In this document: in pieces, positions 35,437-43,183 of the stretch | Layout: each line of letters starts with the position of its first letter | Position numbering within the stretch: position 1 is the first letter of the stretch | NCBI GenBank assembly: GCA_017405375.1 | Contig: JAFRAO010000041.1 | Location: 1-64,000 of the forward strand | DNA from: a bacterium | GTDB lineage: Bacteria > Cyanobacteriota > Vampirovibrionia > Gastranaerophilales > Gastranaerophilaceae | Direction of reading: 5' to 3' | Length of the DNA: 64,000 nt | Translations under genes and position numbers: made by a program | The notes under the pieces: generated by a model | What the model was told of the DNA's origin: nothing | Seen by the model: the letters and a program-made list of their open reading frames with translations, nothing else | Databases searched by the model: none

Positions 35437-36579
35437 CTATAATGTTGTTATGTTATCACGAATAATAATTTCATCATACGTTTTATATCCCAAAACATCA
35501 AAAATTTTATCAGAATAACAACCCTTTATTCTACGGCAATCATCCGAGTTATAATTAACAATTCCTCTGGCAATTTCTTCATTTTTTTCGTTTAATATTG
35601 AAACAACTTCACCTTTTTTGAAATCATTTTTAACATCTGTAACACCTATTGGTAAAAGACTTGAACTCTTCTTTAATATAGCTTTTTCAGCGCCCTCATT
35701 TACAATAATTTTTCCGATAATATTTGTGGCATAACCTATCCAACGTTTTTTACCGGATAAACATTCATCAGTCGGTAAAAACATCGTACCAAAATCCATT
35801 CCGCTGAAAATATTTTTAATGATGTTTGGAATTTTACCATTTGCAATTAAAACTTTTCCGCCAAACCTAGTAACCTGTTTTGCAGCTTCAAGTTTTGTTC
35901 TCATTCCGCCGCGTCCGCCGTCAGATACACCTTTTGCAAGGTTTATAATATCGTCATTAACTTCTTGAACTTCTTTTATAATTTTCGCGTTCTGATTTTC
36001 TTTTGGATTTTTATCGTAAAGTCCGTCAACATCAGATAAAATAATCAGCAAATCAGCATCTAATTCACTTGCAACAAGTGCTGATAATTTATCATTATCA
36101 GAAAAACAAACTTGTGCATCTTTATATTCAGTTTCAAGCTCTGACGTACTAACAGTATCATTTTGATTAATTATCGGAACAATATTCAATTCTAACAGTT
36201 TATTTAACGTATTTCTTAAGCTTAAATATCTTTTTCTTTGAGAAAAATCATCTTCAATTAAAAGTACCTGAGCTACTCCAATGCCGTAAGCATCAAAACC
36301 ATTTTCGTATATGGACATCAACTTTGACTGTCCTATTGCTGCACATGCCTGTTTTAAAATAATATCGTCTGATTTTTCTACGCCTATTTTTTTCCTGCCT
36401 AAACCAACTGCGCCTGATGTTACCAAGATAACTTCTTTTCCGCTTTTTACAAGTTTTGAAATATTCTCAATATAAGAATACAAACGAGGCAAAGACGCTT
36501 CACCATCATCGTTCCTTAAAACATTCGTTCCCAGCTTTATTACAATACGCTGTGCTTTTATAAAATCTATTCTATCCAT
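35437..36579 (-). CDS. proB: Glutamate 5-kinase with PUA domain
   Basis: ProB phosphorylates glutamate for proline synthesis and is usually feedback-inhibited by proline. The kinase domain shows VIKLGTNVLRND, ILVTSGAVGLGRKKIG, PIINQNDTVST, FSDNDKLSALVASELDADLLIILSDVDGLYDKNP and the GGRGGMRTKLEAA loop. A C-terminal PUA domain spans about 285-370. At 380 aa it is the long form. proC is not nearby. It starts 1 nt after the unknown gene upstream. Confidence 0.97.
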   Translation of the reverse strand: MDRIDFIKAQRIVIKLGTNVLRNDDGEASLPRLYSYIENISKLVKSGKEVILVTSGAVGLGRKKIGVEKSDDIILKQACAAIGQSKLMSIYENGFDAYGIGVAQVLLIEDDFSQRKRYLSLRNTLNKLLELNIVPIINQNDTVSTSELETEYKDAQVCFSDNDKLSALVASELDADLLIILSDVDGLYDKNPKENQNAKIIKEVQEVNDDIINLAKGVSDGGRGGMRTKLEAAKQVTRFGGKVLIANGKIPNIIKNIFSGMDFGTMFLPTDECLSGKKRWIGYATNIIGKIIVNEGAEKAILKKSSSLLPIGVTDVKNDFKKGEVVSILNEKNEEIARGIVNYNSDDCRRIKGCYSDKIFDVLGYKTYDEIIIRDNITTL

Positions 36580-36580
36580 T

Positions 36581-37084
36581 TTACTTGTAGAATTTTGTTA
36601 TTTCTTCAAAATATTTGTCTAATGCCTTAAATCCATTATACATTTCATTTGGAATATTAGAGTAGGCACTCGCTATAATATTCTTTAATTCCTTTGCCCT
36701 AATTTCCATAATTGTATTACATTCATCTTTTAATATTTTATTTTCAGAAAAAGCCGCTTCTTTTAATATTTCAATTTCTCTGTTTACTTCCTGAATATCT
36801 ACTGTTTCCAGCGGTAAAAATTCATATTTTTTCAACAAATTATATTCTGACAAAGTTATACAGGCTCTTACTGCATGAAAATTGTACATACGTTTTATAA
36901 CTATATAATTATCTGCTATTTGTTTATGAGAGAACGGCACGTTATTTTTAGCAAGAAGAATAGTTCTCAATAATCCTGCGCCAACATCTTCATTAAAATT
37001 CGTCATATTATCTGATATAATTGATTCATTCATATATACACATATCCCCAACACAATATTACATTGCTGAAAATCTTTTGTCAT
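36581..37084 (-). CDS. Unknown protein, first gene of the proB-proA-tyrA operon
   Basis: A 167-aa cytoplasmic, mainly helical protein with no recognised motif. A long predicted coiled helix lies at about 95-135. The start is uncertain: the ATG at 37084 has no ribosome site, while an ATG at 37033 (MNESII..) has GGGGA about 10 nt upstream. The 1-nt distance to proB makes it part of that operon. A 20-bp palindrome lies upstream. Confidence 0.65.
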   Translation of the reverse strand: MTKDFQQCNIVLGICVYMNESIISDNMTNFNEDVGAGLLRTILLAKNNVPFSHKQIADNYIVIKRMYNFHAVRACITLSEYNLLKKYEFLPLETVDIQEVNREIEILKEAAFSENKILKDECNTIMEIRAKELKNIIASAYSNIPNEMYNGFKALDKYFEEITKFYK

Positions 37085-37100
37085 TATACTATTTATAAAT

Positions 37101-37120
37101 GTTACAAAATTTTTTGTAAC
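37101..37120. promoter_or_regulatory. Palindrome upstream of the proline/tyrosine operon
   Basis: GTTACAAAATTTTTTGTAAC has 9-bp arms that are perfectly inverted. It sits 17 nt upstream of the 37084 start and between divergent transcription units, a position suited to an operator. Confidence 0.45.
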
Positions 37121-37256
37121 GAATTCTTAATATTTTAAACCAAAGTTTAAAGTTTTCTATTTTGAATGCCGAAATAAAATTTGTAAGCAAAAACGAAACA
37201 AAAAGAGCCAAATTAGAGATTAAACCAATAAAGAGTTTAAAGAAAGGGATATCGTT

Positions 37257-37418
37257 ATGTTGAAAAAAATTAATGAACCAACTTGTAATATATATAGTGG
37301 AGTTGAATTTATATTAAGAGGAGCAAAAAAACGCCGTGCGATGGCAAAAATGGCTGTAAACAATTCATTAAACAATGCCGAAACGAAATTCGAACAAAAA
37401 TTGGTTATGGTTAAATAG
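37257..37418 (+). CDS. Small basic protein, 53 aa, unknown
   Basis: An open frame reading MLKKINEPTC..NIYSGVEFILRGAKKRRAMAKMAVNN.. with a good ribosome site (AAAGGGAT, 7 nt before the ATG), TAG stop and a strong terminator about 100 nt downstream. It is rich in Lys and Arg (AKKRRAMAK). No family recognised. An antisense frame over the same bases lacks a ribosome site and is less likely to be real. The 100 nt between stop and terminator may be an RNA element. Confidence 0.6.
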   Translation: MLKKINEPTCNIYSGVEFILRGAKKRRAMAKMAVNNSLNNAETKFEQKLVMVK

Positions 37419-37521
37419 CAAATCAATATATAACGTGCAATACGAGCAGATATTGGCGAGAGAGTTATCAGGATATTAAGAGAGAACGATATTAAGCAGA
37501 CGAGAGTAATAATTTAATAAT

Positions 37522-37552
37522 TTAAGCGGGTTTTAAAGCCCGCTTTTGTTTT
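37522..37552 (+). terminator. Terminator after the 53-aa gene
   Basis: AAGCGGG (37524-37530) pairs with CCCGCTT (37539-37545) and is followed by TTGTTTT. This is a GC-rich stem in AT-rich DNA. Confidence 0.88.
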
Positions 37553-37566
37553 AAATATTTATTATT

Positions 37567-37824
37567 TTAAATATCTTTTCGTTCAAAAAAATTTTCTTTA
37601 TAAACTTCATTTTTTTTAGCCAAAAACCCGCACTTTATGCAAGCTAAAATTTCACCTGTACTGTCAACAGGCATGAATACGTGTTCACAGTCCTCATAAT
37701 CTTTTGGAATATCCTCGTTGTTATCTGTTATATCATATTGTTTTATACATTCTTCATCTTTTAAAATTTTTGGTTCTTTATATGTTTTATACCAATATTT
37801 TTTTATAAATTCAAAAATAAACAT
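37567..37824 (-). CDS. Small protein with C-H..CxxC zinc-binding pattern
   Basis: An 85-aa protein downstream of cdd by about 10 nt. It has a short hydrophobic/aromatic N-terminus (MFIFEFIKKYWYKTY) and then CEHVFMPVDSTGEILACIKCGF, a spacing of Cys, His and a CxxC pair that suits one zinc ion. No family name recognised. No ribosome site is seen, so it is probably translated by coupling to cdd. Confidence 0.6.
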   Translation of the reverse strand: MFIFEFIKKYWYKTYKEPKILKDEECIKQYDITDNNEDIPKDYEDCEHVFMPVDSTGEILACIKCGFLAKKNEVYKENFFERKDI

Positions 37825-37833
37825 CAATATATA

Positions 37834-38220
37834 TTATAAACTAAAACTCATCGGGATTAATTCATCAAGTGTATGAACTTCTATTCCGCCATCTTCTGCT
37901 TCGATAATAATATCAACGCCATCTTTAGAACGAAATTCAGACATTACTTGTCTGCAAAAACCGCAAGGTGCGCAACGTTTCATTTTTTGACTATAAATAG
38001 CGACTGCTTTAATCTTTTTTTCGCCGTTTGTAATAGCATTAAAAATTGCGTTACGTTCTGCGCAAATTGTTCCGCCATAAGAAGCATTTTCAACATTTGT
38101 TCCTACGTAAGTTCTCCCGCTTTCACCCAAAACACAGGCTCCAACAGGAAAATTTGAATACGGTGAATAAGAGTTTTTACTTACTTCTTTAGCCTTTTCC
38201 ATTAGGTCATTAAAATCCAT
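37834..38220 (-). CDS. cdd: Cytidine deaminase
   Basis: Converts cytidine and deoxycytidine to uridine forms in pyrimidine salvage. The zinc site is complete: CAERNAIF (Cys and catalytic Glu) and CAPCGFCRQVM (two Cys). GACVLGESGRTYVGTNVENASYGGTICAE is the substrate loop. At 128 aa it is the short tetrameric type. AAGGAG lies in front of the ATG. Confidence 0.96.
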   Translation of the reverse strand: MDFNDLMEKAKEVSKNSYSPYSNFPVGACVLGESGRTYVGTNVENASYGGTICAERNAIFNAITNGEKKIKAVAIYSQKMKRCAPCGFCRQVMSEFRSKDGVDIIIEAEDGGIEVHTLDELIPMSFSL

Positions 38221-38261
38221 TTGTTACTCCTTTTTAATAAGTAGCACTATACAATAGAATG

Positions 38262-38277
38262 TGTTATAATTTTATCA
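38262..38277 (+). promoter_or_regulatory. Extended -10 promoter giving a leaderless mRNA for the gene at 38277
   Basis: TGTTATAAT (38262-38270) matches the extended -10 consensus and the ATG at 38277 begins 7 nt after its last base, as at nrnA. Confidence 0.6.
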
Positions 38278-39830
38278 TGAAAAAGATTTTTTACATCATT
38301 TTGTTAATATTTTTAATATTTAGTCAGAATTGTATGGCAGCACAGTATAACGTTTTAGTTCTACCTACAGATTTGTATTCTAATGCTCAATTTTATATGA
38401 TTTATCCGAAGATAGCTGAAATGATTTCTATGGAAATAATTAATTATTATGAAAAAAATGCAAAGATGAATTCTGTTCAGTTAAGTCAGGTTAGAAATTA
38501 TCTTGACAAGCCTGAAAATTCACGATTAAAAAAAGATGTTCAAAAAATGCTTTTAGATTATCAAGGCAATTATACAATCAATTTTAATACTGTTCAAAAA
38601 ATTGCATCACGCTTCAAAACAAGACATGTTTTGCTTGTGGCATGTAACGTTGATACTCAAAATTATATAACCAGACGTGTCATTTGGGATGTTCTAAATA
38701 TTCCGGGGGCTACAGTTTTAAATCCGGGATACAGAATAGCTACAAACGTAAATTTAATAGATGCAAACAATCAAATTGTTTTATGGCAAAATGTATATCA
38801 AAAATTAATAAGTTTAAGAGAATTGAGAATTATTCCTCAACAACTTTCTCAATCACCTGAGACATTAGAAAAAATAAAAAAATATACAATAAAATTTATA
38901 GCTCCTCAAATTGTACAGGAAACCCAGTTAGCATTAATGAATATCTCACCATATCAGAATCTTAATGCGAAACCGGATATTGTAAAACCGCAATACATTA
39001 CTGTTGATAAGTTAAAAATTGATTCAAAAAGATTTGGTATAAAAAGTGCTATTTATACAAAAAGAGGTGCTATAAAGGCAGGAAAAGCCATAAAAAGAAA
39101 TGCTAAAAGCTATATGGCAGACAAAAGAGATAGACATGATGCAAAAATAGCAGCTAAAGAAGAACGAATGTTAATTGATTCTCGTATGACAACAGAAGAC
39201 AAAATTACATTAGCAGAATATAAAGAACAAGCTCGTTTTAAAAAATTGCAACAACAACAATCAGAAAAATTTGCTAAAGAAAAGCAACAAATGGAAGTTG
39301 ATAATGCAAAAATTATTGCACAACAAAAATATAATAACGAACTGGAAAAACAAAGATTAGCTCTTGAAGCAGAAAATCAAAAGCTATTACTTCAACAGAA
39401 ATTTGAACAACAAAAACAAAAAAATGAACTAAACGCAATTAAGCAAAGAGCAAAACAAGAATCAAAAAAAGAAATTGAAAGACAAAAAGCAGAATTAAGG
39501 AAACAAAAAAACGAATTGAATCCAAGACCTCAAAAAACTTTTGTTAGAAATAATACGGATGATAATGTTGAGATGATTTCAGATGTAAAGAAATCTAATG
39601 CGAAAAAAGAATCATTCTTAGACAGATTAAAGAAAAAAAATAATACAAAAGACAAAAAACAAAAAGAATTAAAATCGAAAAAGAATAAGCAAGACAAAAA
39701 CAATGAGATTCCGACTCAATTACAAATGTTCCCGTTTGAAGAAAATATTCAACAGGATAAGAATTTTTCACCTTATATAAGAAAAAGAGTAATTCCTGAA
39801 GAAAAGGAATTTACGATTAATGATATATAA
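38277..39830 (+). CDS. Secreted or periplasmic coiled-coil protein, unknown
   Basis: A signal peptide (MKKIFYIILLIFLIFSQNCMA-AQ) is followed by a 200-residue alpha/beta domain (YNVLVLPTDLYSNAQFYMIYPKIAEMISMEI.., TRHVLLVACNVDTQ, ATNVNLIDANNQIVLWQNVY). This part is reminiscent of periplasmic proteins that report on envelope lipoproteins, but no family can be named. From about residue 275 to 450 it is a highly charged Lys/Glu/Gln coiled coil. The tail is basic with a final acidic segment. The ATG at 38277 is chosen because it starts the signal peptide and sits 7 nt after a perfect -10 box; an ATG at 38259 would precede that box. Confidence 0.75.
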   Translation: MKKIFYIILLIFLIFSQNCMAAQYNVLVLPTDLYSNAQFYMIYPKIAEMISMEIINYYEKNAKMNSVQLSQVRNYLDKPENSRLKKDVQKMLLDYQGNYTINFNTVQKIASRFKTRHVLLVACNVDTQNYITRRVIWDVLNIPGATVLNPGYRIATNVNLIDANNQIVLWQNVYQKLISLRELRIIPQQLSQSPETLEKIKKYTIKFIAPQIVQETQLALMNISPYQNLNAKPDIVKPQYITVDKLKIDSKRFGIKSAIYTKRGAIKAGKAIKRNAKSYMADKRDRHDAKIAAKEERMLIDSRMTTEDKITLAEYKEQARFKKLQQQQSEKFAKEKQQMEVDNAKIIAQQKYNNELEKQRLALEAENQKLLLQQKFEQQKQKNELNAIKQRAKQESKKEIERQKAELRKQKNELNPRPQKTFVRNNTDDNVEMISDVKKSNAKKESFLDRLKKKNNTKDKKQKELKSKKNKQDKNNEIPTQLQMFPFEENIQQDKNFSPYIRKRVIPEEKEFTINDI

Positions 39831-39905
39831 TACCTGAATTAGTCTATGCTGGTATCGTTTGGCTACTTTTCCTAAAATCATTTATTTTTTGGAATATTTC
39901 AAAAA

Positions 39906-40061
39906 TTACTTCTTGTGTACAAATTTTTGAATCACTAAATTGATATTCTCATTAATTACATGTTGATTGACATGAAGTTCTTTTGCAATTTGCATATTTG
40001 ATTTTCCATTTATAATCTCTTTTATTAAAAAACATTCCATTTCATTTAATTTTGTATTCAT
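39906..40061 (-). CDS. Very small LuxR/GerE-type helix-turn-helix protein, 51 aa
   Basis: The frame reads MNTKLNEMECFLIKEIINGK then SNMQIAKELHVNQHVINENI and ends VHKK. This is the pattern of the LuxR C-terminal DNA-binding domain (E-x-x-hhh-xxGxSNxxIAxxLxhxxxTVxxHhxxIhxK) with no sensor domain. AGGAG lies 9 nt before the ATG. Stand-alone GerE-like regulators of about 50-75 aa are known (for example GerE itself, 74 aa), but this one is at the lower limit. It lies between two unrelated plus-strand genes. Confidence 0.65.
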   Translation of the reverse strand: MNTKLNEMECFLIKEIINGKSNMQIAKELHVNQHVINENINLVIQKFVHKK

Positions 40062-40234
40062 AAAGCATTTCTCCTAAAATAATTTACCTATTAAATAAAT
40101 TAAAAATAAACATATAAAAATTGTTTACCCAAAAGGATATATTTTTTGTTAAAAAAAAATATTAAAAATTAATTGATATTATAAGTGATTTTTGATAAGA
40201 TTAGCATGTGAATATACAATTTTTGGAGTAAATT

Positions 40235-40696
40235 ATGTTTAAAAATTTAGGAAATGAATTACGAGATTTTATTTTACGCGGAAACGTTATGGATATGGCT
40301 GTCGGTATAATTATAGGTGCAGCTTTTGGTAAAATTGTGGATTCTTTGGTTAAAGATATAATTATGCCGCCAATAGGTTTTGTGTTGGGAAAAGTTGATT
40401 TTTCTAATTTATATTTTACACTATATCCTTTGGGTCAAAAATACGATTCGCTTGATGCAGCTGCAAATGCCGGCGCAGTAACAATTAATTACGGATTATT
40501 TATTAATACCGTTATAAGTTTTTTAATAGTTGCTTGTGCAATTTTTGTAATAATCAAAGCTGTAAATACAATCAAAGACAGAGCTTGCAAAGAAGAAGCC
40601 GCTCAAGAAGCTGCAACGGAAAAAGAATGCCCGTTTTGTTGCACTCAAATTCCTATAAACGCAAAAAAATGTCCGCATTGTACATCTGATTTATAA
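40235..40696 (+). CDS. mscL: Large-conductance mechanosensitive channel with C-terminal zinc ribbon
   Basis: MscL opens under extreme turgor. FILRGNVMDMAVGIIIGAAFGKIVDSLVKDIIMPPIG is the family N-terminus with TM1; TM2 follows at about 88-112 (NTVISFLIVACAIFVII). The usual C-terminal helix bundle is replaced or extended by a four-Cys ribbon, CPFCCTQIPINAKKCPHCTSDL, a variant known in several phyla. The length is 153 aa. GGAG precedes the ATG. Confidence 0.95.
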   Translation: MFKNLGNELRDFILRGNVMDMAVGIIIGAAFGKIVDSLVKDIIMPPIGFVLGKVDFSNLYFTLYPLGQKYDSLDAAANAGAVTINYGLFINTVISFLIVACAIFVIIKAVNTIKDRACKEEAAQEAATEKECPFCCTQIPINAKKCPHCTSDL

Positions 40697-40714
40697 TATA
40701 ACCGAAAATAAGTA

Positions 40715-41752
40715 TTAGACTGATAATTCATTCCAAACTTTTTCAAAATCTCGGTGAACTTGTTTTAAGGCTTTCACTATCAAGTAATCAAATTGTAATT
40801 CTCTGCTGCCTTTAATAACTTCAAACGATTTTTCGTGCGAAAAAGCATCTTTGTATGTTTTTTGAGTTCTAAGATTATCATAAGAATCAGCAACAGCTAC
40901 AATTCTGGCTTCCAAAGGAATTTCTTCTTTTGATAAATTTTCAGGATAACCCAATCCATCATATCTTTCATGATGATATTTTACTATATTTTTTGCAATT
41001 TTAATGAATTCGTTATCTTGAAATAGTTCTTGAAAATTTTTTAACATATTATAGCCAAAAATAGTATGCATTTTCATTTGTTCAATTTCATTATCAGTCA
41101 ACTTATCCGATTTGAAAATTATTTCATCACTAAGCATCACTTTACCAATATCGTGTAATTTTGAAGCTATCTTAACATTTTTTATATATTCAGGCGTAAT
41201 ATTTTGTTTATAAATCGGTTTTGTAAGTTCTACCGCTATTATTTCTGAATATCGACTAACCCTTTCTATATGATTAGTTCTGCAATCATCTTTTGTTTGA
41301 AAAGGTTCTGCCAGTGTAAAAATATTTTCAAATTGTTCATTTACAATCTTTTTTATCTCATTTTCGGCATGCTTTTCTTTCAATGATTTTAAAGTTATTT
41401 GTGTCTGAAGCTTTTTTATAAGCTCATCTGATTTAAACGGAGCGATTATGTAATCGTTAATTCCACTTGCGTATGCTTTAACAATTTCATCAATTTTTGA
41501 TTTTTTAGATATTAATATTACAGGAACATTTTTTAAATTATCCATCGAACGAATATTTTTGCAAATATCGTATTCATCAAAATTTGAGGCACCTGTATCA
41601 ACAATAATTGCATCAAAATCTTGTTGAATTTTATCAGTAACATTTGTTACTATCTTTGATTCATAACCGTTCTTTTTCAGTAACATTGTTAATATCTTTT
41701 GATTATTTTGATTATCGTTTATAATTAAGATGCTCATGTATTTAACTTTCAT
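40715..41752 (-). CDS. Receiver-like domain plus HD-GYP phosphodiesterase
   Basis: The receiver domain (1-120) keeps an Asp at the acceptor strand (IIVDTG) but has Ala where the conserved Lys usually is (YIIAPF). From about 140 an HD-GYP domain follows: HIERVSRYSEIIAVEL, KLHDIGKVMLSDEIIFKSDKLT and HHERYDGLGYPENLSKEEIPLEARIVAVADSYDNLRT. Such proteins hydrolyse cyclic di-GMP with two or three metals. It may oppose the GGDEF protein at 11404. The alternative start at 41737 (MSILIINDN) matches the usual receiver start. Confidence 0.9.
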   Translation of the reverse strand: MKVKYMSILIINDNQNNQKILTMLLKKNGYESKIVTNVTDKIQQDFDAIIVDTGASNFDEYDICKNIRSMDNLKNVPVILISKKSKIDEIVKAYASGINDYIIAPFKSDELIKKLQTQITLKSLKEKHAENEIKKIVNEQFENIFTLAEPFQTKDDCRTNHIERVSRYSEIIAVELTKPIYKQNITPEYIKNVKIASKLHDIGKVMLSDEIIFKSDKLTDNEIEQMKMHTIFGYNMLKNFQELFQDNEFIKIAKNIVKYHHERYDGLGYPENLSKEEIPLEARIVAVADSYDNLRTQKTYKDAFSHEKSFEVIKGSRELQFDYLIVKALKQVHRDFEKVWNELSV

Positions 41753-41807
41753 ATTGTTTTATGTTATGATTGTAACATAATATTAGGATTTAAACAAGGT
41801 GATAACA

Positions 41808-42086
41808 ATGGACGAACAAAAAATAGTAATAACAATTTCAGGAAAAGACCAAGTAGGCATAGTAATGCAATTTACAACTGTGTTAGCAAAATATAATGTA
41901 AATATTGAGGATATAAAACAAACTCTAATGCAAGATCATTTTGTAATGTTTATGCTTGCAAATATTGAAAAATCTGAAAATTCATTTAAAGAAATTAAAC
42001 AAGCTCTTTTAGAAAAAGCTGAAAAAATGGGCATGGAAATTTGGATTCAGAAAAAAGAAATTTTTGAAAAAATGCATACAATATAA
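41808..42086 (+). CDS. ACT-domain protein, UPF0237 family
   Basis: A 92-aa protein that is one ACT domain: IVITISGKDQVGIVMQFTTVLAKYNVNIEDIKQTLMQDHFVMFMLANIE. ACT domains bind amino acids or other small ligands and regulate metabolism; this stand-alone UPF0237 type has no assigned ligand. AAGG lies 8 nt before the ATG at 41808. A strong terminator follows. Confidence 0.88.
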   Translation: MDEQKIVITISGKDQVGIVMQFTTVLAKYNVNIEDIKQTLMQDHFVMFMLANIEKSENSFKEIKQALLEKAEKMGMEIWIQKKEIFEKMHTI

Positions 42087-42151
42087 TTTTTCAATATAAC
42101 TATTATTAAAAAATAGAATAGTAATAACAGAATAATATTTTTAATAAATAA

Positions 42152-42192
42152 TAAAACAGGTTTTATCTATATTGATAAAGCCTGTTTTTTGT
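42152..42192. terminator. Terminator between the ACT gene and the BI-1 gene
   Basis: A 15-bp stem, AAAACAGGTTTTATC with GATAAAGCCTGTTTT, is flanked by A-rich and T-rich sequence. It can serve both convergent genes. Confidence 0.85.
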
Positions 42193-42213
42193 TATTTGTT
42201 GTTATAAAAAATT

Positions 42214-42945
42214 TTATCTGTCTCTTAATTTAGCAAGCAAATTTAAAATTTCAATGTATAACCAAACAAAAGTAACGATTAAGCCAAATGCGCCGTACCA
42301 TTCAAAAGATTTGTCAGCAAAATTATTGGCACCATCTTCAATAACTTTGAAGTCTATTATAAAATTTAGAGCTGCGATAACACAAACAACTGCGCTAAAA
42401 GCAATTCCAACAGGTCCTGATGTGAACAATCCCGGAATACTCATATGGAAAAATGAACCAATGAATTGCACAAGATATATTCCTAAAATTGAGAACATAG
42501 CAATCATTAAAACACTTCTAAACTTTTCGCTGCATTTGATAATACCGGCTTTGTAAAGAACTAACATAGTTAAAAATGCTAAAAAAGTTCCGCCGACTGC
42601 CTGAACAACAATTCCGTTATACATGCTTTCAAATATTGCGGAGATACCGCCAATAATTAAACCTTCAGAAAGGGCATATACAGGAGCCATATATTTAATG
42701 GTTTTTCTTGCAAACATAATTACAATAAAAGAAATTATTGAAGCTACAAAACCAATCATCAATAATCCTGATGCTTTGTCTGTAAGTCCTTGCGCATATA
42801 GCATAAATTCGTAAACACTTGTTGACAACAAGCATAAAAATAAAATAAACGTTTTTCCGATAGCACCGTTAATTGTCATCGGCTCTCCGCTTAAAACTGT
42901 AGAATTACCTTCCATAGCTTGTCTTGAAAATACGGGATTTGACAT
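42214..42945 (-). CDS. Bax inhibitor-1/YccA family membrane protein
   Basis: A seven-helix membrane protein. The features are NPVFSR at the start, alternating hydrophobic segments with NGIVVQAVGGTFLAF, and the C-terminal DFKVIEDGANNFADKSFEWYGAFGLIVTFVWLYIEILNLL with the conserved acidic pair of the family. Bacterial members act as pH-sensitive calcium leak channels. The ATG at 42945 is preceded by a perfect AAGGAG; an upstream start adds 12 residues and is unlikely. Confidence 0.92.
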   Translation of the reverse strand: MSNPVFSRQAMEGNSTVLSGEPMTINGAIGKTFILFLCLLSTSVYEFMLYAQGLTDKASGLLMIGFVASIISFIVIMFARKTIKYMAPVYALSEGLIIGGISAIFESMYNGIVVQAVGGTFLAFLTMLVLYKAGIIKCSEKFRSVLMIAMFSILGIYLVQFIGSFFHMSIPGLFTSGPVGIAFSAVVCVIAALNFIIDFKVIEDGANNFADKSFEWYGAFGLIVTFVWLYIEILNLLAKLRDR

Positions 42946-43068
42946 AATTTTTTCTCCTTTTTTATAATTGTATTGTAACATAATTTCATCGAAAAAATTA
43001 ATAAATTAATATTTTTTTAAGAAATTATTGCAATAAAAAATCGTTTTAATAATTAAATTAGCAATACT

Positions 43069-43100
43069 AAATCTGATATCTTTATTATTTTATCAGATTT
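43069..43100. repeat. Perfect 10-bp inverted repeat between divergent genes
   Basis: AAATCTGATA (43069-43078) and TATCAGATTT (43091-43100) are exact inverses with a 12-nt AT spacer. The site lies between the BI-1 and histidine-phosphatase genes, upstream of both. Confidence 0.6.
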
Positions 43101-43148
43101 GACAGATATTAAGAATATTATTACGGAATAGAATATAGTAGTTTATTG

Positions 43149-43157
43149 TGTTATAAT
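43149..43157 (+). promoter_or_regulatory. Extended -10 promoter
   Basis: TGTTATAAT matches TGnTATAAT. It is followed by a 27-nt leader with GATGAGG before the ATG at 43184. Confidence 0.6.
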
Positions 43158-43183
43158 ATTTTATATATCTTGATGAGGATTTT

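Noticed and set aside
37220-37426. 68-aa minus-strand frame opposite the 53-aa gene
   Set aside because: It has no ribosome site on the minus strand. The plus-strand frame has a strong one and a terminator, so this is a shadow.
37419-37521. Known riboswitch or 6S RNA
   Set aside because: The segment does not match a consensus I can recognise; only the terminator and short repeats are clear.
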